A DNA stretch of 64,000 nucleotides from Catonia carolina (lineage: Eukaryota; Arthropoda; Insecta; Hemiptera; Achilidae), in the NCBI GenBank assembly GCA_035578175.1, contig JAQMRL010000003.1, forward strand, positions 56,404,672 through 56,468,671. Reading direction: 5' to 3'. The notes under the pieces were generated by a model, which worked only from the letters and a program-made list of their open reading frames with translations, was not told the origin of the DNA and did not search any database. This document shows, one piece after another, positions 23,071 to 36,400 of this stretch; positions within the stretch are counted from its first letter, which is position 1, and every line of letters starts with the position of its first letter. Both the position numbers and the translations under genes were made by a program.

Positions 23071-26000
23071 CACATTTGTAATTTTAATTCAACGTGAAAA
23101 ACAAATAAATAATTCATTTAAAAAAACTTATTTTTGTGAGCTCGTCTACCGGTTCTCTAATTAGTTTTTATAATTGCAGATTTTTATTTATTTGATTCTC
23201 TTACCACCTACCCAATGGCAAGCGGAATTTATGGGGTAAATAATCAGTAGCAACTTTAGTAATCGATAACTAGACTACAAAATTACTCCATAGGTCGTGT
23301 GTCAATGTCATTTGCGGTGTTCCTTTTCCTCATTTGTATTCGCAGGGTTACCAGTGTTGGATTCTTTTATTCCTCTTATCGTCTTTCTGTCGCATAGTAT
23401 GACCGGCACATTTTCATTTAAGCTGGGGTATCTGTGTCGACACATCGCTTACTTTTGTTATGATTTATTCATTTATATTCTGGGTTTCGATGAGTCCAAT
23501 GCTCAACATTTGTTTCTCCATTGCTTCTTGTGTTTTTTACATTTTATCACCATTCATCCTTGAAAATATCAATGTTTGGAAGCCTTATGTAATGAAAGGA
23601 AAGGAAAAAATTATAGTTTTGAAGATAGTGAAAACAGTTCAAATGTACGTAACGACCTTTTGTCACTTCCTGTTTGTCCGCTATTTTGTTTCGTTTCAAT
23701 TAAAAAAATTGTGTTTAGAATGATCTAAGCAATTTTTAATGTGATTCGTTTTGCATGTAGAAAATTATATTTTATACTATTTAAATAATTGTAAAATTTT
23801 ACCTTGTAAAAATCTCAAAATTACTATTGTTTAACGTCAGCAGAAATTCTATTCGTTATTAAAAAAATAAGATATTTAACTCTGAAAACAATAATCTTTA
23901 TTCAACATTTTTTTACCATACTATTTAATAGTATCTGTCCAGTAAATTATAATTAGAAATGTGGTGGATATAAATGCGGTGATATAAATGATAACAAGAA
24001 CGTCATAAGGAAGGCTACCCACCGATGAAGCTTCTGTGTTTTTTGTTTTCCTAATGCGATTTTGTATAACTGATTAAAGTTATACCGTAGTCATCGGAGT
24101 TTTTTTAAGGGAAGCATCAGTTCCCTTCTCCAACGTACCTATAGCCTTCTGGAAGGAATGTCTGTTAAAGTAACTGAGCTAATTTTCTTAATTATTTCGT
24201 GTTTATGTCTTGCTTATTTTGGTGTACAATCTCATTTAAAGATGAAAAAAAATATATTACGAACGGTCAACTCTTATTTCTCAATAAACTTAATCGTATG
24301 AGTTAAACCGACTATCAGTATCACGTCTTCATTATCTCCTTTTCACACTTTCATTTATCTCGTCCATTAATGAGATGTAATAATCTCCATATAATGAAAT
24401 GTTGTAAATTGCCAGGACCCAAGAAGAAACCCTTCATCACTTATAACCAAACGATCACACGGAAGCAACGCTGCTGAGTGCTGTCTTCTTAAAAATATGT
24501 TCGAAAATTCTCTAAACATTTACTGAAAGTTTTAGTTAAAATGTTTGTAAATAATTAACTGTTATAAAAAAATTGGTGTGAAAACGTTAATTGTATTGTA
24601 TTATTGTGTCAAATACGTAAATAACTTTCAGGTCATTGTGAATAACCTCGTTTATTTATTCAACTTAACATCACAAATACTTGAAAAAACTCGTCAAACA
24701 ATTCAACAGTGCATTTATATTTATGTAGGTTTCCAAACTAGAATCAATCTAGAATGTTCATAACCGATAACATTTAGAAAAATCTAAAAACTTTTAAACA
24801 TACAAGCATACAAAATTAACATAATATATAGTAATATAAAACAACATAAAAACTTGTGTGTGAGTTTGGTTATAAATAAAGTAACGTAAAATATACATAA
24901 TTTACATTAAATTATATATAAATATACATAAAATAATATGGCGCACATTTAAGTTGTCAATATCTATTTAGTTATTAGTATTTAGGAATTTGAATATTAT
25001 TCGTTGAATACTTGGATATTTTCTGTCTACATAATGATTCATATTTTATCAAATAATCACAGAAATTACGTTGATAAATTAATTAATTAGCAAAAAACAC
25101 AAAATGTTGAATGATGCAACAAAATTTTTCATGAGTAATGTACCCTATAACATTTTTAAAAACGTGGAAAATTATATAATATAATTTATTACTATACTAC
25201 CACCAAAAATACAATTTTCAATATTTTATGAAAACATTGAAAACTTAACACAAATAGTTGCTCATAAAAGAGAGTAACAAAATATTAACACATCTTTCTG
25301 TAAACATATTTATTGAAAAATATTATCAACATTTAAAATCGTTTTTGTTGTAGAATTTTACAACTTCCTTGTCATGAAATTTTAAACGGAGTACTGAAAT
25401 CAAGGGGCGAAACAAGCCCCATAAAGGATTGAAATTAAGGCCTAAGGGTGAGCAAGGGGTGTAGGCCCATCTATTTTTTAAGCAGAAGATTGATTGCATT
25501 CTATTCAGTGAGTGTTCTATTGGAAAATTTGATAATTAATCGGGAGGCTTTATTAGAGTTTATTTTGAAACGTTTCACAATGTTTAATGTTCTTGATTTA
25601 ATTAATTCAGTAATTTAAAAAAATGAAAAGGGTATTATAAAGAAATTAATTTTTTGTTATCTATCAACCTGAATATTGTAGATATGAAATGACTTCTTTT
25701 TTTACAACAGACTGAAAATGTCTGACAGTAATAATAGGATGGGTAGATTGTGATTTTTAATTAAAATCTTTGTACACTGAAATCATCTTAGCAGTGGTTA
25801 AATGAGTGTTTTTTGTGCTAAATATTTTTGCTACTTTTGTCCACTTAATGAATGCTTTATTTATTTTTACTTTTAGAATCAGCAATTTAACACAAATTAA
25901 AAATACATTTTCTCCAATTATTTTGTGATTTTTATCTTCGTTATTTTTTAATAGTAGAATTTCATTAACCTAAAATTACCCTTGCCTATATTAAAATTTT

Positions 26001-29000
26001 ATTTTATTCTTACAAGAAAATTCTAACTTTTTTCACAGCATTTTGATAAATTGAAATTTTTATTTAAATGTATACAATGGATACTCTATCCCAACTATTT
26101 AACAGTTTACATTTATCTAATGACCTAGATGACTACGTATTTGTATTGGATGTTTAAAAATTAACATAAGATTTAATATGTAAAGAACAAAATTAATTTT
26201 TTTTATGTTCTGCAAAAATTTAATGAAATTTGTTCGTATGATGGGGTGATTGGTTAAAATTAAAAGGGATTTATTTACGTATTGGTGTACACACTAATGA
26301 GGCAGCAGGCAGCCGAAAAAACGCGTTAAACAATTCAAATAAACAAGAACGTCACAATCTATCTATGAGAAGATTTAAATTAATACCTAATAGTACTTAT
26401 ATGTTTTAATTATATTTTCAAATAAGCTAATATATTTGTCTTCTTTGTATTCAGAAAAAACTAAAACTATAGATTTTTATAATAAAATTAATTCTACTAG
26501 CAAGTGACTTACTTTTGCAACATCACTTTTTAAAAAAAAATTGTGGAAAATTTATTAGAAATAATGTGTAGTTTTTTTACGTTCATAGAATTTCTTATCT
26601 AAGTTGATTTTTCATTAAATTATCACACGGCTTTAGATTGGAATTTCAAGAACTTAAAATAATTTTGTATGACTTTTTGCTTATTAAATTAAAAATGCCA
26701 TGTAATATAGGTTTTAAAGGACATTTATATCTCAATGATTTTTAAACCTTTTGAAGTTTTATGGTAATTTATTTGTATTTTTAAATGAACAATATCCTTC
26801 ATCATTTAACGCATGCACGCATTAAAATTTTTCACACATTCACTGATAAATATGTAAATTAGAGTAAATAGAGGAGGATTTGATGCTGGTATTTAACGTA
26901 GACCCTCCTGTCATATCTACAATATTTGCTCTTTCAGAGAGATAATATTTAATACATTAGAGCTAGATATCAAGTGACTAAATTAATGGTCATGAACACT
27001 TTTATTGCGATAAAATGTTAAATTATTTTCTATTTTCATTAATTTCAAATACTGTAACATTTTGCAGACTGGTCAATTATTAGATTTGACTATTGTATTA
27101 CTATATTTTGTTTAATAGTATAGCCTACATTAATGTTACTCGAAATAGCGGATAGATTTCATTCACTTGTTGTCTATCTAGAACAGGATAGAAAAGAGTA
27201 GAATTCGATTGTTTTGTTTATCTAGTTTATTGTATTTTATTATTCGGTTTTTTCTTTCGTTTACGTTCTCCAGATTCTCTGCCCTTATTCGTAAAGCCGA
27301 CCACTTGTCGGTAACTATTTCGTAGTAAAGAGAAGATAAAGTGAGGCGATATGGAAACATGTTGTGTCTCCAGGTAGGAACCAGTTATGTGGATAGGATT
27401 GAAATAGATTCTATCTTACAGGGAATAGTGTGTAAGTGTATTCAAGCTTTAGGTAAGAACTAATTTATTGTTTGATTGTAAATGCCCATAGTTGTTACTG
27501 ATTAAGTATATTGCATAATGATTTAAATTTGCTTTTCTTAAAAGATGAAATTGAATACCGTAGCGTTAAACATTTAAAAAAGTTAGAAGAACATTAAAAT
27601 TGTTTTGTAGTCAATCTTCTCAACAACAGGAAATGTATCTACAGACTGAAACATTTAAAAACATTGGAATTACCTTTACGATTTTGTTAATATTTAAAAT
27701 ATTATGTTTTACTACTTCTACTAGTCATCGTCATCTCATAAAATCAGCATCATTATCATCTCCATCATGGTCGTTGTCGTCATCATCTACTTCTTGTTCA
27801 AGATACTTAAATACAGTTCAGTCAAGTTTTTTCTTCAGAGTTTAGGTTTTGAAAAACACTACTGAGTGTGTTTTTCCCATTCAAAGTATGGTAAAATTCT
27901 GACTTATATTGGCTTTTCTTAAAGTTTAAATATACATTTAAAAACTGATTGCAAAAGAATTACATCTTCTTGAACAAAAGTTAAGTTAAGTTAAGTCTAA
28001 GAGATTGAAACATTTTGTAGTCAATTTATTTTGTATTTTTCTAGTAGTTTTAATTTATTAAAGTAATTTATTTATCAACAAACAATTCTTATAAGTCTAA
28101 AAGTAATTTTTGTTATCTATAAACAATTGTAAATAAATTATAAATCCGATCCAGAAATAATTGATGAAAACATCACAATCAATTAACGTACAATATATTA
28201 ACGTTACCTGCAGAATATATTTCTACAGGATTTTTGTGAAATTATTAGAAATATTATTTTTTAGCTCTTTTTTGATTTGTCTGTCCAATAGGCGTCGAGT
28301 AATGTTGAGATGGAAAAATGAATAAAATTTTAATTAATTTGAAGACGCCACTAACACAATTCTCTACTTTTTTAATATTTTAAACCGCTTAGTTCAAGTG
28401 AAATGGAATTTTAGTCGTGAAAAAATATATAAAATTACGTGACTGCTTTTTTATGTAGACGTATTATGTATTTTCAATTTGGTTAATTTATTCTAATGCG
28501 ACAGAAGTCTTCAGAACTCGGTTGTAAAATACACCTATATAAATCCTATTGAAAACGAGTTTTAATAGATTTCATTTGTTATAAGTTTTCATACGGACTA
28601 CTGAAAGAAATTACTTTTCTTTTATAAAGTATTGTGCAACCATAATATAGTTTAATTAAGTAGCATAATTGAAAATTTAATAGAATAATTCAGCGTTTAG
28701 ATGAGCTGTGGATCTAATATCCGATAACTGTAAAATCTCCTTTAAACTTTATAAGAAAATTTAAATATCATTAAAGACTCAAAAATCAATACTTTTTATT
28801 TGTTTTTCTCCGTCTTTAACAGGATTTTTTAAATTTTTAATTCAGGAATATTAGTACTGTTCAACTGAATGGGACGTTAAAAATTAATTAGACATTTTTT
28901 TAAATTTATCTATTTTTCTGTTGCTCACTCTTTGAGCGTTGAGTAAATTTTTTAACAATGGTTTTGTGTATGCCTTTGCCTTCTTTAATGTTCTTTAACC

Positions 29001-29796
29001 ATGAAAATTTCCTTCGTACAGCTAGCTCTATGACTTAATTTAGGTTATTATGTGAAACATCACGGATGTAATTTGATACAGAAATTTTCTTGAAAGGAAT
29101 TAACAAGTATATATGAATTCATGATAAATAGAGAAAATTATATGTAATTTTATTTTATGAATACTCGTATTTTAACATGTAATGTCATAATTTGTTTATT
29201 ACTTGTTTGTCATAAGTCATTCGAAACGTATGATTTGTTGTAGAAATACAAAATGTCGAATTTAAACGGAGTTTTGTATAACTTTACAGAAAATAAACAT
29301 ACAGTGTAGTGACTGTATGTGTTCAAATAATATTAAATATTGTAGTTATGTCAAAACCGGGCCATTTACAATGTAATTTATATGGCATTGATAACGGATA
29401 TTAGCGTTAGTTTTCGTTTTGTAAACAGATATTGGATACAGGGTGTATCGAATTTCTGAATAGTTGTTTACTATATTATACTTTTGCAGTTGCTGGTTTT
29501 TAGCCAACACAGTATTTGTAAAACGATAAGTATGAATGTAGTATGTTTATGTTTATGAGTTCTATTTCATCAACATCGATTTCTGAAGGTTCTTTAAGTG
29601 AAAATTTACAAACTGTATTAATAGTTTAATAAATTATTTAATACGTTTTTGCTTCTAACGAAGTAGAATACTATAAATTACTCGTGTACTGTTTGTTAAG
29701 TACTCAACACAAGCAGTACTAATTATAGTTTGTCATATTATTAATGTTCTCTCTTTCCTTGGCAGATAGAAATAATTATACTGGCCTATTAGTAGA
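23071..29796. other. Long AT-rich spacer, no gene recognised
   Basis: About 6.7 kb in which I recognise no gene. Frames at 23297-23563, 23460-23723, 24578-24763, 27178-27360 (minus) and 27600-27845 are low-complexity or hydrophobic and lack known motifs. A small TTAAG repeat sits at 27980-27996. A slightly GC-richer patch at 25390-25475 (AGGGGCGAAACAAGCCCC) is unexplained. Exons of an unknown gene cannot be excluded. Confidence 0.5.
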
Positions 29797-30325
29797 TAGA
29801 CAGAGAGAAAAAATGGCAGACAGACAGCGGAACAGGTTGACTGGCAGGCTTGCAGATTGGTAGACAATCTAGCAGACAGGTAGACGGGCAGGCAAGTAGA
29901 CAAGCAAGCAAATAGGCAGACAGACAAAATGACAGACAGGGAAGCAGGCAGCCAGACAGGTAGACAGGCATGCATGCAGATTTGTAAACCAACAAGCAGC
30001 TAAGAAGATATACAAACGACAGAGAAACTGGGAAGTAGGCAGGCAGGCAGACATCCAGACAGGTAAATAAGCAAGACAGGCAAGCAGGTAGACAAGCAAG
30101 CAATTAGACAGACAGACAGGGAAGCAGGCAGGCAGGCAGACAGACAGGTAGACAGGCCGCAGATTGGTAAATAAGCAAGCAGGCAGACGGGCAGGCAGTT
30201 AGACAAGCAAGCAGATATGCAGCAAGGCAGTAAAGAAGCAAGCACACAGAAAAGCAGGCAGGCACAGTGAGAGAGAAAGAGAGAGAAAGGTTGGAAGGGT
30301 CGAGGGGATAGATGGCAGGCAAAAA
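29797..30325 (+). repeat. Degenerate CAGG/CAGA minisatellite
   Basis: The plus strand is a purine-rich array of CAGG, CAGA, CAAG and TAGA tetramers, e.g. GGCAGGCAGGCAGACAGACA. Longer similar blocks (AGACAGGTAGACAGGCAG) recur irregularly. The ORF-like minus-strand frames (Cys/Leu/Ser/Pro/Ala repeats) in several phases are translations of the array, not proteins. Confidence 0.9.
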
Positions 30326-31904
30326 GACTTGTTAGTTCCTTAATTAGAGAAGGGTGGTAGAGATGCTGTGAAACATCAAACCGTACCTACGTGTAAGTGA
30401 TCCTTATTCCGAAACATCTTTTTTCTCCGTTTTTAGTAGTGTGGCATGTTTGAAGTGACAGAATTTTTGTATTTGTACATCCACGTAATTTGGAATAGAT
30501 GCTGCCATGAATATTTGTCGCATTATTGACATATAGTTTTTAAATCAAGGTTTACGATAGTTTCCCGTGAAACTATGGTTCGGCGAATGTCTAATGTAAC
30601 AGGTTACACGCTATTCAAAACAAATTTTTTCGTTTAGTCACTTTTTACGTAGTCCCTACTACATAATATGTAGTTCATAACTACTTCATATTATGAAGTA
30701 GTCATACATATTTGAACTCAACGTAGATATACACGACCATTAAACATTATTCACCCATTTTCATTCAAAATAAATTAATCACATAAATCTAGAGATACGA
30801 GCATTATTACACCTACATCTACCATAAAATTCGCAACGATTATTAAAGAGTTGACAGTATCTCATGTATATAGAGAGATTATAATGTAGAGTTTATAATA
30901 GAGATTGTAAACTCTCTGAGGACAGTTTGGCTCTGGTGATTTCCTGAATGAAAAAATAAAACATATACATACTTTATACATATTGCAGGTTGTATTAATA
31001 ACTAGTTGCAGTTGTTTTAAAATAGACAAAAAGCTGATCTAAGATGTTGAAAGGTACTTGCAGATAACAAACATATTAGTAGTTAAAATATACTTCAGAT
31101 TATACTTTTATTCTTAATCAAGTGACAGAAAACACCTGAACAGGTTTCTATAAAATGATTGTAGAATTTTCAAGCCAAAAATAGAAGATCATTGGTAAGA
31201 AAGACAGTAGAGATTTTAGAATCGGTAAATTTACGTCGGTATTTAACTACGTGTATGAATGTGATGAATTCACAATTACCTTAATATGACATAGAGAAGA
31301 TCAAGTTTGCCATTCAAATGAGAAAGCTATCTGGTAAAATTGTTAACTGCTAATATTAATTTCCCTCTACAAAGACAATTTTCTGAATCAGTAAAAATTA
31401 ATATAGTCATACAGCTAGCCAGATGAAATAATAATAAAATAAAATAGCCGCAACCTTTATCGGCAGTTATTATTATTCCCCAGCTGCCATTTAAATACGT
31501 TATCTCCACTGAAAGTAGAATTAAGAAAACCAGATGTAGGCTTATGTGGTGTAATCTAAACAAAACGAGATCGAACGCTACGATATGCCAGCCATTATCG
31601 AGTGGATAGACAAAAGGGTTTTGTTTTACCGAATGTAATCTGCCGGAGTACTGTTTTGTTGTAGCCTACGATTTATTTATTCCTTCAAAATTTTCTCTTA
31701 TCAGATTTTAATTAACAGAAATTTAAATAGGTATATATTTCTTTTCTGCTTAAATCGTAGCCTTATTTATTTTGCAATTGAACAATAAATTTTACGTGAA
31801 ATTATAAAAAAAAAAAACATATTTACTATCCACAGAACCTTATATTGTTATGATATTTTTTTGTAAGTAATGAAAAAATAAATTAATTAACTGAATACTG
31901 AAAC
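30326..31904. other. AT-rich spacer with small palindromes
   Basis: No gene recognised. Two neighbouring odd-length palindromes occur: 30658-30672 (CTACATAATATGTAG) and 30680-30702 (arms ACTACTTCATA, 1-nt centre). Confidence 0.5.
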
Positions 31905-32255
31905 ATCATCATCTATCAAGAATTAGGCTCAATGGCCTGTTTTGGCATCCGTCTCTTTTTAGGTCTTCCCAAGCCTCGCTTCCTTCTAGGTTTATATTTC
32001 CATGCTCGCAGAGGAAGTCTGTGTGCTGGCATGCGAAGTAAATAGTTGGATCAGTTTCTTACATAGTAGCCTATATTCTTAACGTTTCACACAGTAACTG
32101 AACATTTAACTCGGCGCGCAGAGCTTCGTTACGTAATCTATCTAACCGGGTACAACCTTTTCTCCCGCAAAAATCTCATTTCAGCAGCTTGGATACGAGA
32201 TTCATTCCTTTGTAATGACACCCATCTTTCACCCACAGATATATTACGAGTGGTA
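31905..32255 (-). pseudogene. LINE reverse-transcriptase C-terminal fragment, minus strand
   Basis: The minus strand from about 32210 reads Ala-Ala-Glu-Met-Arg-Phe-Leu-Arg, then (after a one-base shift) Lys-Gly-Cys-Thr-Arg-Leu-Asp-Arg-Leu-Arg-Asn-Glu and Ala-Glu-Leu-Asn. Near 32035-31910 it reads Arg-Met-Pro-Ala-His-Arg-Leu-Pro-Leu and Arg-Lys-Arg-Gly-Leu-Gly-Arg-Pro-Lys-Lys-Arg, ending in a GATGATGA tail. Ala-Glu-Met-Arg-Phe-Leu-Arg and Thr-Arg-Leu-Asp-Arg-X-Arg-Asn are hallmarks of the C-terminal region of endonuclease/RT LINEs. The middle has been lost or scrambled. Confidence 0.8.
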
Positions 32256-33480
32256 CAGCTAATTGTGTATTAATTTTCATTTGGGTGTCCTGTCTCATTT
32301 TCTTTTATATTGCCCAACGAATAGAACAGCATACAGCGCTGAATTTTACTAGTTTTTCACTCACGTTATCATCTTAGTCATAGGAATACTGAATACTGAA
32401 ACACTGGTTTAAATATGATTATAATAAGAGATCTCTGTGTATTGCTAATGTTAATTTTTACCCGATTAGCCGATGATTTCTTTTGACATGAAAATCTATA
32501 TGTCCCGGTGTAGCTGTGGTGTGTCTAGTTCAGGTTTTCGGCTAGGTGAGTGCCAAGATAAACTAAGATGAATGCCAAACAGCAAATTTGAGTTATTAGT
32601 TCTTCAATGTTGACATATTATATTACGGTATGAGGTTAATTTCGTTTTAATATTAGTCGTTTTTAAACTTTTTACTCAGTGTATTTAATTACATTTAAAA
32701 AATTAAACTATTGTATTAAATGCACAATTATTCGTGAATGTTTTTGAAAAAAATATATCTGAGAAACTCTAATTGAAAAAAGGTAGAACTTTATTGATTT
32801 CATGTAATTTTTATGCTGTCATTGATGAAAGTATAACTAGAAGAAAACAATTTTTCGTTCTCTAAAGTACCATCTAAAGAAAAGTGAAAAAGCTATTACA
32901 ACTCTCGTATTACACGTTATTGATTAGAAAACTAAAAAATACACCTGTCCTTTTAGTAGTACACTTCCAAACAAACTGGGACATCTTTTCTTTACACATG
33001 TACTTTTATTTGATTTACTATCCCGTATGTGCTTCTTAGTCTCCAGTGAATGCGTGTGTTTCTTTTGTAATACGTGCGTGTTTTATAAACGACCTACCAT
33101 CCTTTGGTATCTCTTTGTAACTGATCCGTGCATTACCGATTTCTACTGGATATACCGAAACTAAGTTACTATACAATGCCAAAGTTTTTTACTTGGCAAA
33201 TAAGTAAACACTCGTATGTGCGGTCTAACTGAGATAATTCAATGGGATGAGATCCAGTAACAAATCAAACAGTACAAAACAAAACAAAAAGGAAATAACG
33301 GATGTAACATTAACTGTTTCAGAAAGAATTTCCTGTAAAAAGAACTAATCGAATTTTCTATTTAATTTTATTAATAGGATAAAACCTTACCTAATATTAT
33401 TCATAATGATATTACCTTAATGTTAATTCTGAATCATTATAATAGTTTTATATTAACTGAAAAATTTTACTGTTTAGTTT
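32256..33480. other. AT-rich spacer
   Basis: No gene or repeat recognised. Confidence 0.5.
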
Positions 33481-33540
33481 AAAATACCTAATAGTAAAAA
33501 TACCTAATAGTTTAAAATACCTAATAGTTTAATAGGTATT
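33481..33540 (+). repeat. Short tandem repeat of AAAATACCTAATAGT
   Basis: Three direct copies of a 15-18-bp unit (AAAATACCTAATAGT) followed by an inverted partial copy (AATAGGTATT). Confidence 0.85.
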
Positions 33541-33916
33541 GAAATTAAATGTCAAATAGAGAACATAGCGGTTTTTACACTTATGTATTTTGTTTACAAT
33601 TAGCCAAAAGTAGCTAATTAGTATGACTCTCAAATGACATGACGTTAAGAGTTAGTTCGCAACATTACTCCTCTATAAAAAATAAAAATAAAGACTGCTA
33701 TTTACATACATATATCAAAACATAAATATAATATTTTTAAAATCTTCATTCCCAACCTGTACAAACAACTTACAACCAGTGAATATGATGAAAAACATAA
33801 TATTTTTATTTGATTAAGGACACCAGTGAGACTTCAAGGGTATTTATTAATTTTTTATTACGTTTTTAGTTAAGAATTTATTCATTAATTTATTCTGTTG
33901 TGTAAAACTATCGGTA

Positions 33917-34360
33917 TTAGCAAAAATTCAGCGTTTCCAATCAAAGCTTTTACGGAGGATAGTTAATCTTATGTTACCAATAAAACGCTACACTCAGACC
34001 TAAACGTATCCTATATAAATGACGTTCTCTTAAAACTCTATACAAAATTTAGGAAGAAAATCGTGAACCACCATAACCCATTGATCTCAAATCTGGCTAC
34101 GCAGACTCTCTGAAACAATCCAATAAGACGTCTAAAACGTCGATGGAGCCGGGACCTCATCAAATTAACGTAGTCTGTAATTGACTATCCATTACAGTGT
34201 TTTTAATGCTGCACTTAATGCTACACTTATCTATTCACGTCGGAGTTCTGTCACTGGACTGTGTCTCCACTCATGTTTATTTACAATGTTAATTTTTTCC
34301 AAATTATGTGTTATCACATTCACTGATTGTTTTCAACAGATTGTGAATTTCCTAAATAGA
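33917..34360 (+). pseudogene. Jockey-like LINE C-terminus with 3' UTR
   Basis: Across frames the sequence reads Leu-Ala-Lys-Ile-Gln-Arg-Phe-Gln-Ser-Lys-Leu-Leu-Arg-Arg-Ile-Val-Asn (33917-33967), a degenerate Asn-Lys-Thr-Leu-His-Ser-Asp-Leu segment (about 33980), Asn-His-His-Asn-Pro-Leu (34062), and Arg-Arg-Leu-Lys-Arg-Arg-Trp-Ser-Arg-Asp-Leu (34124-34156). This is the Jockey C-terminal order. Downstream, a stretch ending CATTCACTGATTGTTTTCAA resembles the UTR of the 35.5-kb relic. It is broken by frameshifts and a stop where a Gly-Asn-Pro motif is expected. The frame at 34181-34426 lies in the UTR. Confidence 0.8.
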
Positions 34361-35344
34361 GAAAAAAAATTAAATTTTGTCAATTTTTTAATAGATTTGT
34401 ATTATTTAATTTCGGGTTGGTTCTGAAATAATTTAATTGTTGGGAGTTGAATCAAACCATATCTCTGCTACATCTCCTACGAAGCCTTCTTCTTGGGTTG
34501 CCTGGTGAAATGGGTGCTAATAAAAATACTTAAGACGATTACTGAATCACATTTTTATGTATCAAATAGAACTCTGCATACACATTTACGGTTTGACTAT
34601 GTAAATAAAGTATTTCTGAAACAGTATTTTCAAGAATAGACTTCAAATCCCAATTGTACATAAAATAAAAATATATTTATACATTTTATTAACGATTTTA
34701 AGTGAACATCTTAACAGATAGCAATGGATATTCAGTAGAAAATAAGCTTTATCATGAAATTAATTAATTTAGCTTTAACAATTAATTTACAAACGCATTC
34801 GGAAACCTATGGCGTCAAGCATTAGCGCACTTTATAATAATATTGAACCCTTACAGCGTTTTCACAATGAGTATTTTAGAATTATATGTAGTATTTATTT
34901 GTTAAACTAAAAATATCCAAATACATGAATTCATAAATTTGCCAGCAATTTCAGACGAGATAAAAAGATCAGTGAAATATATATTTAAAGATAACACAAC
35001 CACTCTAATATTTTGGCTGAAACTTTATAAATGAGCTCACTTTTAGTTAAACATTTTGAAGTAGCCTACGTTCACCATATGTCTCACTGGCAAGGAGATT
35101 CCGGTTTTTCATCTAACTCTTTGTTATTGTTTGTTTCTTTTTATCAGAAACTACTGCAGATTAAGTTATGGTTAAAATCTTAAATTAAAGTTTGAAACTT
35201 TTCCCAATTTGTGTGCTTGGGGTTCATTTGTAGAATAAAATTTAATTTCTAAATTCAAATTTAAAGTTTTTTTCAAGAAAAACATTATTTCAATAAAAGT
35301 TTTACCACAAAAAAAAAACCTGTGTAAATCAATATTTTAAGACC
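34361..35344. other. AT-rich spacer
   Basis: No gene recognised. Confidence 0.5.
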
Positions 35345-35500
35345 AATTTGGGCATACGAGATATAACTTTCGGGTATTTCTGTGAATTCTAACGTTGAAA
35401 TTTTAGAACTCTCCCATTCAAAAACTATCAGAATGTTGCTGAACACAGCTTAGTACATGTGCAACAAATTCATTTTAGAAAATCTATTTAAAATCAGTAA
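35345..35500. repeat. Dispersed repeat F, copy 2
   Basis: Aligns with 7930-8110 (see that copy). It lies directly upstream of a Jockey relic, but copy 1 has no Jockey sequence beside it, so the association looks incidental. Confidence 0.55.
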
Positions 35501-35535
35501 ACAAATAAACTTAAGTCAGTAATAAATAAATAAAT

Positions 35536-35890
35536 TTGCATAATGACCTCAAAATTTCGTACGTAAACTACATATTTCGTAACATTTACAGAAGATTCCG
35601 TATGAAATTATCACATTATAGAAACGAACTTGTACGCAACCTATACCTACCATACATTCCCGGAAATCCCCGCAGACGTCTACGCTGATGATGGAGTAGG
35701 GAATTCATTTTGTAATAAGTAATTTCTGATAGTAAACACAATTATGTAATTTGTTCAGAAACATTTCCAGCTGAAGCTCACTGTTGAGTGGTGATCTCCT
35801 CTAAGTCTTAAAGCGCATCTCATAATTATCCCGTTTCATAATCATCTCATTCACTGGTTGTTTTTATGTACAGTTGTGATTTTTCCTAAT
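35536..35890 (+). pseudogene. Jockey-like LINE C-terminus with 3' UTR
   Basis: A single frame from 35536 to about 35690 reads Leu-His-Asn-Asp-Leu-Lys-Ile-Ser, then Phe-Arg-Met-Lys-Leu-Ser-His, Asn-Glu-Leu-Val-Arg-Asn-Leu, and Ile-Pro-Gly-Asn-Pro-Arg-Arg-Arg-Leu-Arg. Two TGA codons follow before Trp-Ser-Arg-Glu-Phe. The Pro-Gly-Asn-Pro-X-Arg-Arg-Leu-Arg motif is the Jockey C-terminal signature. The UTR (to about 35890) shares CTCATTCACTGGTTGTTTTT with the 34-kb relic. Confidence 0.85.
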
Positions 35891-36129
35891 AAAAAATAAA
35901 AGAAGATTTCAGCGTTAAATATTTGGCTAGACTACATGAACTTAAAAATTTAAAAGCAACTCAAAATTCAAGGTAAAAACTTTTGAATTGCTTATGCTTA
36001 CGTTATAAGATACTTTAATCAGAATTTAGCGTAGCATCCCGTATATTTTATTTATTTTAACTATATTTTTCTCAAAAAATTCAGAAAGGGTAAAGATTTT
36101 TGAGTATACTATATTTTTTATTTCTATAT

Positions 36130-36345
36130 TACAGAAAGGTGATTTTCCGTATTTATAAACCAAACCAAGGTTGAATTTCATTTCGCATCATTCACTTTTG
36201 ACTAAAATAAGGTTATGTTTTTTGAGGTTAGTTTTTTTGTTTATTTCTAATGTTTAATACTAATGTTAGGTTATATTGTTAATTATTTGCATTGGCAAGA
36301 TAAAGTTGTTTGGTGTCACACTTGATTTTTTATTTTATCGAGACT
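36130..36345 (+). repeat. Dispersed repeat E, 3' part
   Basis: Aligns with 19025-19215. Shared words are AAATAAGGTTATG, TTTTTTTGTTTATTTCTAAT, TTAGGTTATATTGTTAATTA and GGCAAGA. Confidence 0.7.
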
Positions 36346-36400
36346 GTTCTTAAGAGTTTCTCTAATTAATGAGAATCGAACGTTAGATTGTATGTTTTTT

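Noticed and set aside
23297..23563. LINE-type zinc knuckle (His-Leu-Phe-Leu-His-Cys) in an open frame
   Set aside because: The required Cys-X2-Cys partner is absent and the rest is T-rich hydrophobic sequence; one short motif match is not enough.
29733..30322. Several overlapping minus-strand proteins rich in Cys, Leu and Ser
   Set aside because: They are translations in different frames of a simple tetramer array, with no motif or family resemblance.
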